From contig MU070082.1 of assembly GCA_002284615.2 (NCBI GenBank), positions 100,954-120,401 of the forward strand: a DNA stretch of 19,448 bases, read 5' to 3'. Shown here in pieces: positions 17,085 to 19,448 of the stretch (positions within the stretch are counted from its first letter, which is position 1; every line of letters starts with the position of its first letter). Under the pieces are notes generated by a model, which was not told the origin of the DNA, made no database searches, and worked only from the letters and a program-made list of their open reading frames with translations. The stretch comes from Dunaliella salina. Taxonomy: Eukaryota; Chlorophyta; Chlorophyceae; Chlamydomonadales; Dunaliellaceae. The translations under genes were made by a program, and so were the position numbers.

Positions 17085-19374
17085 GAGCACCAATGACAAA
17101 GAAGCGGAACAGGGCACCCGGCTGCCTCATCTGCAGGAAGGTCAGCAGGTGCATGCGCTCGTTCTCTGCCTCCTCCAACAGGCAGTGGATCCTGCACATT
17201 GTAGACAAAGATTGAAAGATTTTGAAGTGAGGAGGCATTGGCATGCAGGCAGCAACGACGGATTTTGATTGCACAACAAAACATAACCCATACAGCAGCT
17301 GACCCCAAAAGACTCGCATGGAGTCAGAAAAAAGCGCTCATCATATGTTGGCCTTCGTCTAGGAAAGGGAAATGACATTCTTCTACTTGTACACCCAAAT
17401 TAGCAGAAAGTATTCATGAGCCCAAGTCTAAAAGCCTGGTATGCCACCCACCTTGCAACTTCTTTGGCATATAGCCTTCACTTCAGCTCTAGTAAATCAA
17501 TCCTCTTCTTCACCTAGGTCTTAGCCCATTTACTGACCAGCCTTGACCTGGCCTGAAGGTACAAGGGCTGCCATACCTCAGCTTGCCTGCCACCACACCA
17601 GGCACGCCTACCACATCAGTACTCGCCCCACACCCTCACCGCAATTACGCGCGGCAGCTCTTGCTTGGTGGGGCATGTAGATGCTCCTTCGCAGATTGCA
17701 TACCTTCAGAATCCTGAAGTCCAAAACATGCCTGTAGGGTGGACGAAGGTTGGCAAGTGCACTTGTGGTGTGGGTGCTACAGTCGCGTGGTGGGCATACC
17801 TAGCATGGTGGTGGGCATGTCAATGCACCTGTGTAGCTTGCATACCTCCGGGATCCTGAAGTCCAGATGGCACGCAAGCTACACAGGCACATCTACTTGG
17901 CCACCACCATGCCAGGTGTGCCCACCACGACTGCGACACCCATACTACACACACACACTCACCAGCCCTTGTCCGTCCTGAAGGCCTGCGGGCTGTGCAG
18001 GTGCCTCAACACACCCTGGCATGCCTCCTTGTTGAGCACATGGGCTGCGCGGGAGCCTTGACATGCCATTACACTACTACACCCAAGCCCCATCATTTCC
18101 TCACCGGCCATAACATGAAAGCGGGCAGGCTGCACAGTCTGCCCCCATACCTCCACGCCAGGCTTCAAACCAATTTACTCACCAGCCCTTGTCTGTCCTG
18201 AAGGCTCGCAGGCTGCGAAGGTGCCTCAGCATGCCGGCCACCATGCCAGGCACGCCCGCCACAGTCTCCAGGAAGATGGTGCGCTGCAGCCACTTGGCCT
18301 CAGTCATGTTTGGGCCATAGCCTGTGGCCCTGTCAAAGCAGCTGCGCATGAAGCGCACGGCTGCCAGGCCAACTCTATCTGCAAGCTGCAGGTAGAGCAC
18401 GGCAAAGGTTCCCGAGTGAAAGGTGAGTGAGATGATCCAGAGGAATGAGCACTGTGCTTACTCCTAAATAACAAAAGCAGTTGCGTCTGCCATGAAGAGG
18501 TGCAAGTGCACGAATCTGGAATGTGAGCGTCGCTGTGGGTAAGGTTACAAGGTTACAAGGCCTCCAGTCAAAACGACTGACTGCTAGCCTATCCCCTCGC
18601 TGTGGGTAAGCATGCTACGACAGAGTGCTAGCCTAACCCGTCGCTGTGGGTGAGCATGAGGACTTCCAAGGTAATTGTACATCCGTCAGACAGCATGTTT
18701 CACTCTGCAAGTAATGCACTAAATGCCAACTCACATTCTTGGGGGGCAAGTGGACGGGGTGGACGCTCTCCAGGTATGCCTTGTCATACCAAATGTGGTG
18801 CTCCATGTAGCTCTCCTTCACCTCAGGTGGCGCTGCACATGCAGGGGCAAGACAAGCTAGCTCTTCAGTGTGCCCACTTCAGCTGCTGCAAGAGAATTGC
18901 GCACTTTCCAACGAATGCCTGTGAAAAGAAGGCAACATCTCTTCTTCTTGTGATTTCGGCATATGTCCTCTTCAACAAGAAACACCTCATGTCCATGTTG
19001 AACAGGCACTGGACAACAAGAATTGAATTGCAGTGTGCACCACACGAGCTGCAGGAGGGAATCACTCACCAGTGGCCAAAACATCCCTTGCAATGCCAGG
19101 GTGGGGAGCGACATACCTGCACAGAAAAAAAGGGTACAGCGATGAGTGCACAGCACCAAGAAGATGGAGGATGAACAAGTGCTTCATTTGACCCTTTCCC
19201 AGCGGCTGTAAGTATACACGTATCCGCTACCCTTGGAACTTTCGAGTGCCTGAAAGTGTGCACATCGCTCCTCATGGCTGGATTTGCATACTTACCCTGA
19301 ATCAAATGTCTTCTGCTCCTGAGAAACGCCGAACACCCTCTTGCCCTCATGGTCGTCAGGCCTGGCCTCTGGAA
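15546..19374 (-). CDS. AOX: Alternative oxidase, mitochondrial (8 visible exons, 5' end off the window)
   Basis: The protein is the ubiquinol:oxygen oxidoreductase of the mitochondrial inner membrane, which bypasses complexes III and IV. Exons in order: 19374-19296, 19116-19070, 18832-18735, 18385-18183, 17191-17083, 16761-16695, 16403-16300, 15698-15546. All introns are GT-AG and the phases agree, giving 285 residues and a TAA stop. The diiron ligand motifs are all present: [33 protein letters not shown] and [16 protein letters not shown]. The N-proximal part ([29 protein letters not shown]) is typical of algal AOX. The first visible exon starts after a (CA)n tract and acceptor, so the presequence and start codon lie to the right. 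[12 protein letters not shown], read from an ATG at 19350, is the wrong frame: only the alternative frame joins exon 2 correctly. The gene looks intact. In the introns I see a small hairpin repeat (exon 3-4), exon-derived duplications (exon 4-5) and dinucleotide tracts. Confidence 0.96.
16452..16519. repeat. (TG)n microsatellite in an AOX intron
   Basis: A 68-bp uninterrupted tract inside the intron between the exons ending at 16695 and starting at 16403. In gene sense it is (CA)n, about 50 bp before the acceptor. Confidence 0.97.
17012..17082. repeat. (AC)n microsatellite that forms the AOX 5' splice site
   Basis: In gene (minus) sense the exon ends GGTGCTCAG at 17083 and the intron begins directly with (GT)n for 71 bases, so the donor GT is the first repeat unit. 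Confidence 0.95.
17525..18065. repeat. Cluster of degenerate copies of AOX exon 4 inside the next intron
   Basis: Five segments resemble the 3' end of the exon at 18183-18385. In gene sense: 17525-17620 (TGGTAGGCGTGCCTGGTGTG ... GGTCAGTAAATGG), 17866-17945 (GTGGTGGGCACACCTGGCAT) and 17959-18060 (AGGCACCTGCACAGCC ... TTCAGGACGGACAAGGGCTG plus GTGAGT). In the opposite sense: 17669-17725 and 17785-17866 (GTGGTGGGCATACCTAGCAT). The best copy even reproduces the exon-intron junction and encodes [17 protein letters not shown] against [17 protein letters not shown]. Stops and indels in the others make alternative exons unlikely except perhaps that one. Confidence 0.8.
17769..17943. repeat. Imperfect inverted repeat (about 72-bp arms) in the AOX intron
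   Basis: Arms at about 17770-17841 and 17874-17943 are roughly 80 percent complementary by eye, with a loop of about 32 nt. Both arms end in the perfect pair TGTGTAGCTTGC / GCAAGCTACACA. The arms are two of the exon 4 copies in opposite orientation, so the unspliced transcript could form a long hairpin. Confidence 0.75.
18530..18610 (+). mobile_element. Small hairpin repeat, copy C, with 14-bp target duplication
   Basis: TCGCTGTGGGTAAG occurs at 18530-18543 and 18597-18610, flanking a 53-bp insert that begins GTTACAAGGTTACAAGG and contains CAGTCAAAACGACTGACTG between AGGC and GCCT. It lies in the AOX intron between 18386 and 18734. A third, partial TCGCTGTGGGT at about 18641 and a second TGCTAGCCTA block near 18626 suggest a further local duplication of the 3' half. 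Confidence 0.78.
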
Positions 19375-19375
19375 C

Positions 19376-19377
<2 letters not shown>

Positions 19378-19448
<71 letters not shown>
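19378..19448. repeat. (TG)n microsatellite at the right edge, next to an AOX acceptor
   Basis: In gene sense a (CA)n tract of at least 71 bases runs to within three bases of the acceptor AG at 19376-19375. It continues beyond the window. Confidence 0.96.

Noticed and set aside
16982..17319. Long minus-strand frames with Cys-Val runs next to AOX exon 5
   Set aside because: They read the real exon and then continue into the (GT)n intron; the true boundary is the donor at 17082.
19296..19350. ATG at 19350 starting an Arg-rich [12 protein letters not shown] peptide as the AOX mitochondrial presequence
   Set aside because: That frame does not join exon 2 in the AOX reading frame. The other frame ([16 protein letters not shown] ... 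TFDSG) joins [12 protein letters not shown] exactly and opens at an upstream acceptor at 19376-19375, so the gene continues off the window.
1..19448. CRISPR array, bacterial operon or prophage
   Set aside because: Direct repeats here are contiguous minisatellites without unique spacers of constant size; genes have introns and there is no ribosome-binding-site structure.

Overview
The window reads as nuclear DNA of a green alga, most likely a chlorophycean such as Dunaliella or a relative. This is an inference from four things seen here: an intron-rich alternative oxidase gene with GT-AG introns, degraded non-LTR retrotransposons with the RNase H plus restriction-like endonuclease layout known from Chlamydomonas (Dualen/RandI type), long (GT)n/(CA)n microsatellites, and many degenerate minisatellites. 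There is no bacterial-style gene packing, and most of the window is non-coding or repetitive.

Layout: (1) 1-1335, plus strand: the 3' side of a probable gene with a SUMO-interacting-like motif, Ala/Gly-rich linkers and the first half of a RING finger, ending at a clear splice donor; the rest of the RING cannot be followed cleanly. A strong 23+23 nt hairpin lies downstream. (2) 2130-4670: four successive minisatellites (about 154, 50, 48-89 and 43 bp units) and a 77-bp (TG)n tract. (3) 4670-7770: sparse DNA with solitary copies of a short repeat that also lies at the 3' side of the retroelements. (4) 7770-11880, minus strand: a head-to-tail pile of broken retroelement copies. Recognisable are RNase H, a CCHC zinc knuckle and a PD-(D/E)XK nuclease. 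(5) 11880-12180, minus: an unrecognised exon-like ORF. (6) 12180-14570: mostly empty, with a weak candidate multi-exon gene at 13990-14567. (7) 15546-19374, minus: eight exons of a mitochondrial alternative oxidase (AOX), complete at the C-terminus; the N-terminal presequence lies beyond the right edge.

Two themes stand out. First, a very small repeat (about 50-75 bp, with GGTTACAA-type direct repeats and a conserved hairpin) occurs three times; two copies are flanked by perfect 12- and 14-bp direct repeats, one of them inside the RNase H domain, so it looks mobile. Second, the 991-bp AOX intron carries five degenerate copies, in both orientations, of the 3' end of the preceding exon, two of them forming a long fold-back. 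The C-terminal end of AOX is likewise copied just after its stop codon.
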